DNA from: Bacillota bacterium
GTDB lineage: Bacteria > Bacillota > Clostridia > Oscillospirales > Oscillospiraceae
Assembly: GCA_023459875.1 (NCBI GenBank)
Contig: JAEWRY010000006.1
Location: forward strand, 1-62,005
Length of the DNA stretch: 62,005 nucleotides
Reading direction: 5' to 3'
In this document: positions 22,461-31,021 of the stretch, in pieces
Layout: each line of letters opens with the position of its first letter
How positions within the stretch are numbered: position 1 is the first letter of the stretch
Position numbers and translations under genes: made by a program
The notes under the pieces: model-generated
The model's input: the letters and a program-made list of their open reading frames with translations, nothing else
Told to the model about the DNA's origin: nothing
Databases searched by the model: none

Positions 22461-23369
22461 TTATATCTTCCAGAAAACCGATACGGTGAAAATGCCGTTG
22501 TTCAGCGAGGCCGCGACTCTGTGGCCCATCTGCTCCACCAGGGCCTTCACGATGGCGAGCCCCAGGCCGCTGTTCTGGCCGGAACGCATCTTGTCGGCAG
22601 TGTAAAACCGGTCGAAGAGATGGGCGACGTCCTCAATTTTCAGCCCCGGCGCCTCATTGGAAAAGGAGGTGATCACTCTGTTTCTGTCCAGGTATAAAAG
22701 GACGGTCATGGTGCCGTTCCCGTGCTTAAGGGCGTTGCCGATGAGGTTGGTAAAAACCCTCGTCACAGCGTTGGCGTCCGCGTATACCGCCGGCGCGTGA
22801 TTGGCCAGGTGGGCGTTTACCTCCATGCCTTTCTGGGTGAAGTCACCGTAAAAGGCGGCGATGAGGTCGCCCAGCATGCGGCGCAGGTCCACCGGCTCCC
22901 GCGCCAGGGGATACTCGCCGCCCTCCAGCCGCGTGAGGTCGTAGAAGGAGGTGATGAGGGCCTGAAGAGCCTGAGAGCGTTCCTTCACGATGCCCAGGTA
23001 CTCCCGGCGCTCCGCCTCGGTGAGGTTCTCACCCTCCAGAAGCTGGAGATAGCCCAGGATGGAGGTGAGGGGGGTGCGCAGGTCATGGGAGACGTTTGCA
23101 ATCTGGCGGCGCAGGTCGTTTTCCTGCCTGCGGAAGGCTGCCCGCTCAGACTGCCGCAGCTCCAAAAGGCCGTTCACGGCCTCCAGAAGTTCTTCCTCGG
23201 CGGACCCCGGGACGCTCAGGCGCAGTTTAATGTCGTTATCTCCTTTTCCCGCAGCCCGCAGCGGGCGGATGATACCGCGGATGCTCTTTCCCAGAATATA
23301 CAGTCGGATGCCCAGTACAATGCACACCACCGCCAGAACGACAATGACAACGATCTGCATGATATTCAT
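22461..23369 (-). CDS. sensor histidine kinase
   Basis: The 302-residue membrane kinase has one N-terminal helix (about 4-27), a short HAMP-like linker, the dimerisation helix with phospho-acceptor His in ANVSHDLRTPLTSILGY (about residue 95), and an ATPase domain with NLIGNALKHG, LFDRFYTAD and GQNSGLGLAIVKAL. There is almost no extracellular part, so it probably senses through the membrane or via the ABC transporter encoded next to it, as in intramembrane-sensing kinases. It is last in a leftward operon after the response regulator, ATPase and permease. GGGAGGGG precedes its ATG. Confidence 0.9.
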   Translation of the reverse strand: MNIMQIVVIVVLAVVCIVLGIRLYILGKSIRGIIRPLRAAGKGDNDIKLRLSVPGSAEEELLEAVNGLLELRQSERAAFRRQENDLRRQIANVSHDLRTPLTSILGYLQLLEGENLTEAERREYLGIVKERSQALQALITSFYDLTRLEGGEYPLAREPVDLRRMLGDLIAAFYGDFTQKGMEVNAHLANHAPAVYADANAVTRVFTNLIGNALKHGNGTMTVLLYLDRNRVITSFSNEAPGLKIEDVAHLFDRFYTADKMRSGQNSGLGLAIVKALVEQMGHRVAASLNNGIFTVSVFWKI

Positions 23370-23402
23370 GCGCTCATCCCCTCCCTTGAAACCGCGTCAG
23401 CC

Positions 23403-24161
23403 TCAGGACAGATCCCGTTTCCGGAACAGCAAAACCGCCGCAATGGTGGAGACCGCCAGCCAGCAGAATCCGGTAGCCCAGCACCGGCCCACAAACGCCC
23501 AGTCGGCGGTGCCGGAGCTCAATGTCCAGAAGGGCACGTCCAGGAACAGATCCCTCACTCTGTAAAACCGGTCGCTCACCAGCCAGGCCAGGACGGTGAG
23601 GCCGCCGCTGGTACCCAGGAGGAACACAAAATACAAAATCTCGGCGATATTGGAGCTTTTAAAATTAAAATGAAAGCACATCATGACTCCCAGCCCGCCC
23701 AGCCAGAGGGGCAGGGCGCCGAGTAAGCTCCTCCAGACCGAGGGCAGAACCTGCGCCGTCATGCCCTTGTCGGGGAGAAATAAGAAGGCCCCGCACAGGT
23801 AAACGCCCACGATCACGCTGACGACGCCCATGTCCACAATCAACGCGGCGAACAGCTTGCCCAAATACAGTTTCGTACGGGATAGGCCGAAGGCGACCTC
23901 GTTTTTCATGGTATTGAGTTTGAACTGGTCGGAAAAAACGATGTCACTCACGAAGGGCGCCAGATACAGCCCCCCCACTAAAAACATAAGCAGGAACATG
24001 AGGGCGGCCTCCCGGCTGGCGCCGTTAAAGCTGCCCTCCACCGCGCTCATAGCCAGAAGGACGAGAAGAATCACGCACCCGCCCACGATGAGCGCGGTGA
24101 GGATATAGAGGTACATGCGGCGGGTGGCCTTGAAGAGCTCCGCCTTCACATAGTTAAGCAT
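23403..24161 (-). CDS. ABC transporter permease (ABC-2 type)
   Basis: The protein begins MLNYVKAELFKATRRMYLYI, a cytoplasmic helix leading into about six membrane helices, which is typical of the ABC-2/BcrB-like permeases of peptide-antibiotic export systems. I choose ATG 24161 (252 residues), which follows GGGGGTG, over the GTG at 24170. The start overlaps the end of the ATPase gene by 8 bases, showing tight coupling. With the ATPase it would form an exporter or an immunity pump against lipid-II-binding peptides. The true substrate is unknown. Confidence 0.82.
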   Translation of the reverse strand: MLNYVKAELFKATRRMYLYILTALIVGGCVILLVLLAMSAVEGSFNGASREAALMFLLMFLVGGLYLAPFVSDIVFSDQFKLNTMKNEVAFGLSRTKLYLGKLFAALIVDMGVVSVIVGVYLCGAFLFLPDKGMTAQVLPSVWRSLLGALPLWLGGLGVMMCFHFNFKSSNIAEILYFVFLLGTSGGLTVLAWLVSDRFYRVRDLFLDVPFWTLSSGTADWAFVGRCWATGFCWLAVSTIAAVLLFRKRDLS

Positions 24162-25077
24162 TTCCGGCACCCCCGATCAGAGTCTGAAAATAGCTCTCCG
24201 GGCTCATACTGCTGATCTCCGCGCTCAGCAGGTCCACGCCGCCCTTTACGATGGCGGCGGTCACCTTTTGGGGTTGCTCCAGGCAGTCGTAAAAACGGAT
24301 GAGGTTATCGGGCAGCACCTCGTAATTGCAGCTTCCAAGCTGCCGTTCCAGAATGAGCGCCGCCGAGGGGGGATCTCCCACGCGGAGCAGCAGGCAGGCG
24401 CGGCACTTTTCCTCCAGATCGGGGGCGGAAATCTGCTCCAGCATCCGCCCCTTGTCGAGGAAGCCGTATTGGCTCGCAAGACCCGAGAGCTCCGAGAGGC
24501 TGTGGCTGGAAACGAGTAGGGTGACCTCTCTCTCCCGGCGGAAGCTCACCAGGATGCGCCGGAACTCGGCGATGGCCTCCGGGTCGAGGCCGTTCACGGG
24601 CTCGTCCAGAAGGAGCAGATCGGGGTAACTCATAATGGCAAGCCCCAGAGAAAGCCTCTGCTTCATCTCCATGGACAGATGCTTGAAATGCTGGTCGCCC
24701 GCGTGCTCAAGGTTCACGAACTCCAGCGCCTCGTCCACGCGCCCCTTACCGGGAATTCCCCGCTGAAGGCGGTAATACTCCAGGTTCTCCCGGGCGCTCA
24801 GATAAGGGTAAAAGGCCGCGCTGTCCACCATCATCCCGGTGCGTGCCCTGGCCCTGGAAAGTCCGGCGTCGGAGGTCTCGCCGAAAAGCTCTATTTCCCC
24901 CGAGGTGGGAAGAGTCTGGGCGCTTAAAAGGCGCAGAAGGGTGGTTTTGCCTGCACCGTTGCGGCCGACCAGGCCGTAGATCTGTCCCTTCTCAACGGTG
25001 ATATTCACATTATCCACCACCATGGCTTTTCCGTAACGGCGGCACAGGCGCCGCGTCACTAAAATTTTTTCCGCCAC
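24154..25077 (-). CDS. ABC transporter ATP-binding protein
   Basis: The ATPase has Walker A GRNGAGKTTLL, a signature region LSMEMKQRLSLG that is a variant of LSGGQ, Walker B YPDLLLLDEPVNG and the switch His in VSSHSLSELS. The ~80-residue C-terminal extension fits the BcrA-type drug and peptide exporters. I prefer the GTG at 25077 (MAEKILVTRRL, 307 residues), which AAGG precedes by 8 bases; the frame also allows a GTG at 25086. It lies between the response regulator and the permease gene, so the regulator likely controls its own transporter. Confidence 0.88.
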   Translation of the reverse strand: MAEKILVTRRLCRRYGKAMVVDNVNITVEKGQIYGLVGRNGAGKTTLLRLLSAQTLPTSGEIELFGETSDAGLSRARARTGMMVDSAAFYPYLSARENLEYYRLQRGIPGKGRVDEALEFVNLEHAGDQHFKHLSMEMKQRLSLGLAIMSYPDLLLLDEPVNGLDPEAIAEFRRILVSFRREREVTLLVSSHSLSELSGLASQYGFLDKGRMLEQISAPDLEEKCRACLLLRVGDPPSAALILERQLGSCNYEVLPDNLIRFYDCLEQPQKVTAAIVKGGVDLLSAEISSMSPESYFQTLIGGAGNA

Positions 25078-25119
25078 CGAAACCACCTTTCCTTCGGGGG
25101 AATATTCAGAGAGCTAAAA

Positions 25120-25815
25120 TTAAAGCTCACTCATTTTAAAACCGATTCCCCAGACGGTTTTGATGTACTCCGTCCCGCAGGCCTTATTGAGCTTACTGCG
25201 GAGGTTGCTGACGTGGACGTTCACCGTGTTGTCGTCGCCGTAGAACTCCTCGCCCCAGACCTCCTCATAGAGCTGCGCGCGGGTGAACACCTTCTGGGGG
25301 TTCGACATGAGCAGGGCCAGAATCTCGAATTCCCGGACGGTAAGGGTTACGACCTGTCCAGCTGCGGTGACCGTCATGCCTTCCCGGTCCAGAATCAGGC
25401 TGCCCCAGATGAGAAGGCTCTTTTTTTCCAGCGGGCTCGAAAACTCCCGGAAGCGGCGAAGCTGGGCCTCCACCCTCGCCAGCACCTCGGCGTTGTTGAA
25501 GGGCTTCGGGATATAATCGTCCGCCCCCAGGTGGAGTACGTTCACCTTGTCCTCCATGCCGGTTTTGGCCGAGAGCACCAGAATCGGCATGGTCTTCTGC
25601 TTGCGGATGCGGGCGATGAATTCTTCCCCCGTAAGGCCGGGGAGCATCAGATCCAAAAGGACCAGATCGTAATCGTACCGCTCGGCGAGCATCTCCGCCT
25701 CGCTGCCTGAGAAGGCGGGCCGGCAGTTATAGCCGGCATCTGTCATGATCTTGCAGAGCAGACGGTTGATGTCCTGGTCGTCCTCCACAATCAAAATGTG
25801 ATAGGTCTCGTTCAT
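25120..25815 (-). CDS. OmpR-family response regulator
   Basis: The 231-residue regulator has a receiver domain with acidic pair ED (about 11-12), phospho-acceptor Asp in LVLLDLMLPG (about residue 54), and Lys in YIPKPFN. A winged-helix DNA-binding domain follows (about 130-230), with VTLTVREFEILALL and NVHVSNLRSKLN. The start follows TAGGAGG, where the TAG is the stop codon of rqcH, so it is translationally linked to rqcH 8 bases upstream. Its partner kinase is at the end of the same operon. Confidence 0.92.
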   Translation of the reverse strand: MNETYHILIVEDDQDINRLLCKIMTDAGYNCRPAFSGSEAEMLAERYDYDLVLLDLMLPGLTGEEFIARIRKQKTMPILVLSAKTGMEDKVNVLHLGADDYIPKPFNNAEVLARVEAQLRRFREFSSPLEKKSLLIWGSLILDREGMTVTAAGQVVTLTVREFEILALLMSNPQKVFTRAQLYEEVWGEEFYGDDNTVNVHVSNLRSKLNKACGTEYIKTVWGIGFKMSEL

Positions 25816-25823
25816 ACTGCCTC

Positions 25824-27440
25824 CTATTTCACCCTGAGCCTCGTTACCATAGCCTCGTCCGGAGATACCAGCATAGTCCGGTATGTGGTGTAAACCACCA
25901 TGCCTGGCCTCGCCCCCGCGGGCTTTTTGATATACCGCACGGGCGTATAGTCCACCGGGACCTTGGAGCTTTCCCGCCCCTGGGAAAACCAGGCGGCGAG
26001 CTTCGCGGCCTCAAGAACGCTCTCTTCGTCGGGCTCCTCTCCCCCCGTCCACAGGATTACGTGGGAGCCGTGGATCTTCTGGGTGTGGAACCATAGGTCG
26101 GTTTTAGAAGCCTGCTTCACAGTAAGCAGGTCGTTCTGGGTGTTGTTTTTACCCACCGTGATGCGCACTCCGGCGCCCGAGCGGAATTCCATGGGCTTAC
26201 CGGATACCGCCTTCTCCCGGCCCTTTGCCTTGGAAGCGCGGCGCAGATAACCGGTTTCGGCCAGTTCCTGACGGATCTCCTTCAGGTCACGTTCCCCCTC
26301 GGCAAGGGAAATGCCCTCCAGGACGCTGTTCAGATAGTCCAGCTCACCCCGGCCTTTTTCCAGCTGAATGGTGAGCATCTCCTCGGCCTTTTTGGCCTTG
26401 TTGTATTCCTTGTAATACTTGGCGGCGTTCTGCTGGGGGGTGAGAAGGGGGTCCAGCTTCACGTCGGTATTGCCGCCGTCCGGGTCGTAGAAGTCCAAAG
26501 TTCTGAGCACCTTCATGCCCTTTTCCATAGCGTGGAGGTTGGCGGTGATGATGTCCCCCAGCTCCCGCAGCCGCCCCCGGCCTTTTGTCGCCGAGAGCTC
26601 CAGCTGCTGGTTTTGTATCTTCCTGGCCGTCCGGTCCCTGAGCGCCGTCACGTGCTTTTTCAGCTCCTGACCCCGCTGGCGCAGGTATTCCTGGGAGGTA
26701 CGGGTCTCGTAGAAGTCGTCGAGCAGTTCCGAAAAAGTCTTATATTCCTTCCACTCGGTGCCCGGCCCGTACTGCAGAATGGGCAGGAAGGAGAAGTCCG
26801 CTGTCTTTCCGTCCCGGAGCAGCATGGTGGGGGTGTAATGCCCCTCCTTCACGTCTTCAGCCCACTTGCGCAGGCCCTCGGCGCTGTCGGAAGCGCCCCG
26901 GAACTCCAGCTCTCTGGCCAGAAGTGGCGGAATGCCCGGATGAGGTTCGGGCGGGCGGTAGAACATGCCGGGAAGCAGCCGCCTGCCGCCGGTGATGTCG
27001 CCGTCCACCCGCCGCAGGCAGTCGACGATGCGCCGCTCGGCGTCCAACAAGATCAGGTTGGAGTGGCGGCCCATGGCTTCCAGCACCAGGCTTCGGACCG
27101 TTTTGTCCCCCAGCTCGTCGGTGGTCTCCAGAAAAAGCTCCGCCATGCGCTCCATGGGGGGCTGCGTAAGCTCCCGGATGCGTCCGCCGATCAGATGCTT
27201 GCGAAGGAGCATGCAGAACATGGGCGGGCTTTCGGGATTTTCCCGGGAAAGGGCGGTAAGCTGGAGTCTGGGACTCACGGGACTCGCGGAGAGAAGCAGA
27301 CGCACGTTTCCGCCGGCGCCGCGCACCTGAAGCACCACCTCGTCCCGGGAGGGCTCGTAGATTTTATCGATCTTCCCGCCGGTAAGCACGGGGGCAAGCT
27401 CCCGCACCACGGCCGAAAGGCATATGGCGTCCATAGCCAT
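25824..27440 (-). CDS. rqcH: ribosome quality control protein RqcH (NFACT family)
   Basis: RqcH binds stalled 50S subunits that still carry a peptidyl-tRNA and adds an alanine tail that marks the chain for degradation. The 538-residue protein has the N-terminal NFACT-N domain (MAMDAICLSAVVREL, then a DR-type loop), a long coiled-coil/HhH middle (about 265-420), and the NFACT-R domain near 440-538 with FRSGAGVRITVGKNNTQND and DLWFHTQKIHGSHVIL. The latter is a conserved signature of the family. GAGGTGAT precedes the ATG. The gene appears first in an operon with a two-component system and ABC transporter, an unusual pairing described in the findings. Confidence 0.94.
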   Translation of the reverse strand: MAMDAICLSAVVRELAPVLTGGKIDKIYEPSRDEVVLQVRGAGGNVRLLLSASPVSPRLQLTALSRENPESPPMFCMLLRKHLIGGRIRELTQPPMERMAELFLETTDELGDKTVRSLVLEAMGRHSNLILLDAERRIVDCLRRVDGDITGGRRLLPGMFYRPPEPHPGIPPLLARELEFRGASDSAEGLRKWAEDVKEGHYTPTMLLRDGKTADFSFLPILQYGPGTEWKEYKTFSELLDDFYETRTSQEYLRQRGQELKKHVTALRDRTARKIQNQQLELSATKGRGRLRELGDIITANLHAMEKGMKVLRTLDFYDPDGGNTDVKLDPLLTPQQNAAKYYKEYNKAKKAEEMLTIQLEKGRGELDYLNSVLEGISLAEGERDLKEIRQELAETGYLRRASKAKGREKAVSGKPMEFRSGAGVRITVGKNNTQNDLLTVKQASKTDLWFHTQKIHGSHVILWTGGEEPDEESVLEAAKLAAWFSQGRESSKVPVDYTPVRYIKKPAGARPGMVVYTTYRTMLVSPDEAMVTRLRVK

Positions 27441-27512
27441 GCAATCACCTCAAAATAAGAATGCCTAAAATGCAACTACTATTCCGGATAGCAGAAAGAA
27501 TTTGTTGAATAG

Positions 27513-27634
27513 CCTCGCAGAGTTTCCGCCGCACACGGCGGAAATAGAGTCAAGTCCGTCATTTCCGGGGGCGTGTACCTCGGAAATGACACTTTGCATG
27601 CAGGGCCGCGGTGAGTGGACCTGTATGTAGCCTC
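27513..27634. repeat. structured intergenic element, copy A
   Basis: Three hairpins stand in a fixed frame. Stem 1 is TTTCCGCCG/CGGCGGAAA (27523-27544), stem 2 is GTCATTTCCG/CGGAAATGAC (27558-27590), and stem 3 is CATGCAGG/CCTGTATG (27597-27627) with an inner CCGC/GTGG. The single-stranded block GCCTCGCAGAGTTT before stem 1, the ACTTT before stem 3, and GGTGAGTGG in its loop recur in copy B at 57898-58019, while the stems differ with pairing kept. I see no coding frame. Confidence 0.75.
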
Positions 27635-27665
27635 TGAAGACAAAGCCGGACGGGCTTTGTCTTCA
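27635..27665. other. hairpin next to element copy A
   Basis: TGAAGACAAAGCC (27635-27647) pairs perfectly with GGCTTTGTCTTCA (27653-27665). It lies 5 bases beyond the mrnC stop codon and could act as its transcript end, although no T run follows. Confidence 0.7.
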
Positions 27666-27670
27666 GATTA

Positions 27671-28069
27671 TTATTCCATCATGGCGTCGAACAGTTCGCA
27701 CAGCCGAGCGGTCTCTCCCCGCAGGTAGAGCCACCCAAAAAGGGCCTCAAGCCCCGTGGCCGCCTGGTACTCCGCGCGGCTGGCGCTCTGGGGCACCGAG
27801 TGGGGATTTGAGTTGCGGCCCCGCCTGAATACGTCGGCCTCCTCAGGGGTGAGCATCGGCGTAATTTTATCGGCAAACTTCGCTTGGGCGGGCGCGGCGA
27901 CGAGGGCCACCGCAGCCTTATGAATCCCCCTGCCGGTGGCCTTGCCGCGGATGCACAGCCTGGTGCGCACCATAAGCTCAAAAACTCCGTCGCCCAGATT
28001 GGCGAGGCCAAGGTTGCTGATCGTTCCGAGTCCGTCCCTGTCCATCTCCACGTGAAAATAATCCGTCAT
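27671..28069 (-). CDS. mrnC: Mini-ribonuclease III (MrnC)
   Basis: MrnC is a double-strand RNase that trims the ends of 23S rRNA precursors in Firmicutes. At 132 residues it has only the RNase III catalytic domain and no dsRNA-binding domain, as the family requires. It keeps the pattern LGDGVFELMVRTRL, where the acidic residue is catalytic, GRNSNPHSVPQSASRAEYQA, and TGLEALFGWLYLRGE with its second acidic cluster. The gene is usually near cysS in other Firmicutes, but here it stands alone beside rqcH, separated by element copy A. Confidence 0.92.
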   Translation of the reverse strand: MTDYFHVEMDRDGLGTISNLGLANLGDGVFELMVRTRLCIRGKATGRGIHKAAVALVAAPAQAKFADKITPMLTPEEADVFRRGRNSNPHSVPQSASRAEYQAATGLEALFGWLYLRGETARLCELFDAMME

Positions 28070-28256
28070 GCACTTCTCCTCCGGCCTTTGTATTGCCGCC
28101 TGGTATAAGGATCGCCGTTTTTTCTATTATACAACAATCGGCTCTCGGGCACAATGCCGTGATTTTTTGCATATTCCGTTTCATCACCGAAAACGCATTT
28201 TCCCCCATATTATGGGATTGCAGAGAATAATTTTGTTCAAAAACTGAATTTGGGGA

Positions 28257-28285
28257 TTTATTAATAACCTATTTTCATTTATAAT
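28257..28285 (+). promoter_or_regulatory. probable promoter of the nucleoside-type ABC operon
   Basis: A perfect TATAAT (28280-28285) lies 23 bases before the start codon. The -35 position 17 bases upstream reads TTTATT, which is weak, so activation may be needed. Confidence 0.5.
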
Positions 28286-28307
28286 GACAAGTAAGGAGTG
28301 ATGCGCC

Positions 28308-29852
28308 TTGGAACATGAATATGTCATTGAAATGATCGGTATCACCAAGGAATTCCCGGGGATCAAAGCCAACGACAACATTACCCTGCAGCTTCGCCCC
28401 GGCGAGGTCCACGCCCTTCTGGGTGAAAACGGAGCCGGAAAATCCACACTGATGAGCGTGCTCTTCGGCCTTTATCAGCCTGAAAAGGGCATCATCAAGA
28501 AAGACGGCAAGGTTGTGAAAATAAGCGACCCCAACGACGCCAACGCCCTGGGGATCGGCATGGTCCACCAGCACTTCAAGCTGGTGGAGGTTTTTTCCGT
28601 GCTGGACAACATTATTCTGGGCGTGGAGCCGAATAAGATGGGCTTTCTCCGTAAGGATGAAGCCCGGCAGAAGGTCATGGCCCTGAGTGAAAAATACGGC
28701 CTGAAGGTGGACCCGGACGCCCTCATCGAGGATATTTCGGTGGGAATGCAGCAGCGGGTGGAGATCCTCAAGATGCTGTACCGGGACAACGACATCCTCA
28801 TCTTCGACGAACCCACCGCCGTGCTCACCCCCCAGGAGATCGACGAGCTCATGGAGATCATGCGCGGCTTTACCAAGGAAGGAAAGTCCATCCTCTTCAT
28901 CACCCATAAGCTGGCTGAAATCATGCGCGTGGCCGACCGGTGCACCGTCCTGCGCAAGGGCAGGTGCATGGGCACGGTGGAAATCAAGGACACCACCAAG
29001 GAAGAGCTTTCCCGTATGATGGTCGGGCGGGACGTCAGCTTTGTGGTGGAGAAAAAGCCCATCAAAGCAGGTAAGGTGGTGCTGGATGTCCAGCACGTCA
29101 CCGTCCCCTCCAAGCTCCATAAGAATAACGCGGTGAAGGACGTCTCCTTCCAGGTGCGCGGCGGAGAGATCGTTTGCCTGGCGGGCATCGAAGGAAACGG
29201 CCAGGGGGAATTTACCGAGGCGCTTACCGGCCTTGAAAAACAGAGCGGCGGTAAAATCACCCTCTGCTCCCACGATATCACGAACGCCACGGTCCGGGAA
29301 CGGTCCAAACTGGGGATAAGCCACATACCGGCTGACCGGCATAAACACGGCCTGATTCTGGACTATACCCTCGCGGAAAACCTGGTGCTCCAGCGCTACT
29401 GGCAGCCGCGGTTTCAGAAGATCGGCTTTATCAAAAAGGCCGAGGTACGCGCCTATTCTGATAAGCTCATTGAGCAGTACGACGTGCGCAGCGGTCAGGG
29501 CTCGGACACCCCCGCGCGGAGTATGTCGGGCGGCAACCAGCAGAAGGCCATCGTAGCGCGGGAAATTGACAAGGACCCGGAGCTTCTGGTCGCCATCCAG
29601 CCCACCCGGGGCCTTGACGTGGGCGCCATAGAATACATACATAAGCAGCTTGTCCGTCAGCGGGACGAAGGGAAAGCGGTGCTTCTGGTCTCCCTGGAGC
29701 TGGACGAGGTGATGAACGTCTCTGACCGCATCCTCGTCATGTTCGAGGGCGAGATCGTCGGCGAATTCGACCCCAAGAAAACCACCGTGAGCGAGCTGGG
29801 CCTTTATATGGCGGGCGCGAAACGGATGGAAAAGGAGGCTGCGAATCAATGA
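28308..29852 (+). CDS. BMP-family ABC transporter, double ATPase subunit
   Basis: The 514-residue protein has two ABC domains in tandem, as in sugar and nucleoside importers of the RbsA/YufO type. The first has GENGAGKSTLM, a signature ISVGMQQRVEIL and Walker B DILIFDEPTAVLTPQE. In the second, the P-loop is degenerate (GIEGNGQGEFTEAL), as usual, and MSGGNQQKAIVARE is present. The TTG start at 28308 is supported by AAGGAGTG about 7 bases upstream. It overlaps the first permease gene by ATGA. By family the cargo is probably guanosine or other nucleosides. Confidence 0.9.
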   Translation: MEHEYVIEMIGITKEFPGIKANDNITLQLRPGEVHALLGENGAGKSTLMSVLFGLYQPEKGIIKKDGKVVKISDPNDANALGIGMVHQHFKLVEVFSVLDNIILGVEPNKMGFLRKDEARQKVMALSEKYGLKVDPDALIEDISVGMQQRVEILKMLYRDNDILIFDEPTAVLTPQEIDELMEIMRGFTKEGKSILFITHKLAEIMRVADRCTVLRKGRCMGTVEIKDTTKEELSRMMVGRDVSFVVEKKPIKAGKVVLDVQHVTVPSKLHKNNAVKDVSFQVRGGEIVCLAGIEGNGQGEFTEALTGLEKQSGGKITLCSHDITNATVRERSKLGISHIPADRHKHGLILDYTLAENLVLQRYWQPRFQKIGFIKKAEVRAYSDKLIEQYDVRSGQGSDTPARSMSGGNQQKAIVAREIDKDPELLVAIQPTRGLDVGAIEYIHKQLVRQRDEGKAVLLVSLELDEVMNVSDRILVMFEGEIVGEFDPKKTTVSELGLYMAGAKRMEKEAANQ

Positions 29853-31021
29853 AGCATTCTCATTCGCTCCTGGAATCCCAGGGCTTCCGCAGTTTCCTGG
29901 CCTCCCTTATCTCCATTATCTGCGGTCTCATCGTCGGTTTCATCCTGCTTCTCATCTTCAACGCCGACTTCGCCCTTTATGGCCTGGGCAAAATGCTCTT
30001 CGCCGGAGTCAGTTCCTCCGCGAAATTCGCAAAGGTGCTCTACCAGGCGGCGCCGCTGGTGATGACCGGCCTTGCCGTGGGCTTCGCCTTCAAGACGGGG
30101 CTCTTCGACATCGGGGCCTCGGGACAGTACACCGTAGGCGCCTGCTGCGCCCTGATCGCGGGCATTGTTTTCAAATGCCCCTGGTACCTGTGCCTCGTCT
30201 TCTCCATGCTGGGCGGGGCTGTCTGGGGCGCTTTCCCTGGCGTCTTCAAGGCCTTCTTCAACGTCAACGAGGTTATCACCTCCATCATGTTTAACTGGAT
30301 CGGGCTTTTCGCCGTGAACCTGGTGATCTCCAACATCCCCCGGATGCTGGCGAATTTTTACGGCGACGCCCAGTACGACCGTACCGCCAACCTCGCTAAA
30401 GCCAACGCCTCCGCCATTATCCCCAAAGCGGGGCTGGATAAACTTTTCAGCTCCAACTATATGAATATCAGTATCTTTGTGACCATCGGCATCGCCCTCG
30501 TCATCTACGTCATCCTCCACAAGACCACCTTCGGGTACGAGCTCAAGGCCTGCGGCTACAACCGCAGCGCCAGCATTTACGCGGGTATCAACGCCAAGCG
30601 GAACATCATTTTATCCATGGTAATCGCGGGCGCTCTGGCCGGCATCGGCGGCGGCATCTACTACCTGGCCGGTACGGGGCAGTACGTGATTGAAAAGACA
30701 TTGCTCGCCATGGGCTTTAACGGCATCCCGGTGGCGCTGCTCGCCACCTCTGATCCCTTGGGCACCATCTTCGCCGCCCTTTTCATTTCCTATATTCAGG
30801 TGGGCGGCGACGCGATGCAGCCGGAATTTGCCAAGGAGACCATCGATATCATCATTGCCGTCATCATCTATCTTTCCGCCTTCTCCCTGCTCATGAAAAC
30901 CCTGATCGGCACGGCGCTGATGCGCAGAAAAATGAGCCGGGAGGAAGAGACGCCCCCCAACGGCGGCGGCGGCGAGCTCCCGCCCGAGGACGGGGTAAAT
31001 AAGGAGGTGCCTCAGACATGA
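29849..31021 (+). CDS. BMP-family ABC transporter permease 1
   Basis: The 390-residue permease has about ten membrane helices and the FDIGASGQYTVGAC block near residue 85 seen in YufP/NupP-type permeases. GVSSSAKFAKVLYQAAPLVMTGLAVG-type sequence lies just before it. A charged, proline-rich tail follows the last helix. It overlaps the ATPase gene and the next permease gene by 4 bases each, so all three are translated as a unit. Confidence 0.88.
   Translation: MKHSHSLLESQGFRSFLASLISIICGLIVGFILLLIFNADFALYGLGKMLFAGVSSSAKFAKVLYQAAPLVMTGLAVGFAFKTGLFDIGASGQYTVGACCALIAGIVFKCPWYLCLVFSMLGGAVWGAFPGVFKAFFNVNEVITSIMFNWIGLFAVNLVISNIPRMLANFYGDAQYDRTANLAKANASAIIPKAGLDKLFSSNYMNISIFVTIGIALVIYVILHKTTFGYELKACGYNRSASIYAGINAKRNIILSMVIAGALAGIGGGIYYLAGTGQYVIEKTLLAMGFNGIPVALLATSDPLGTIFAALFISYIQVGGDAMQPEFAKETIDIIIAVIIYLSAFSLLMKTLIGTALMRRKMSREEETPPNGGGGELPPEDGVNKEVPQT

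Noticed and set aside
28275..29849. 524-codon leftward open frame opposite the ABC ATPase gene
   Set aside because: Exact antisense of a conserved gene; no independent support.
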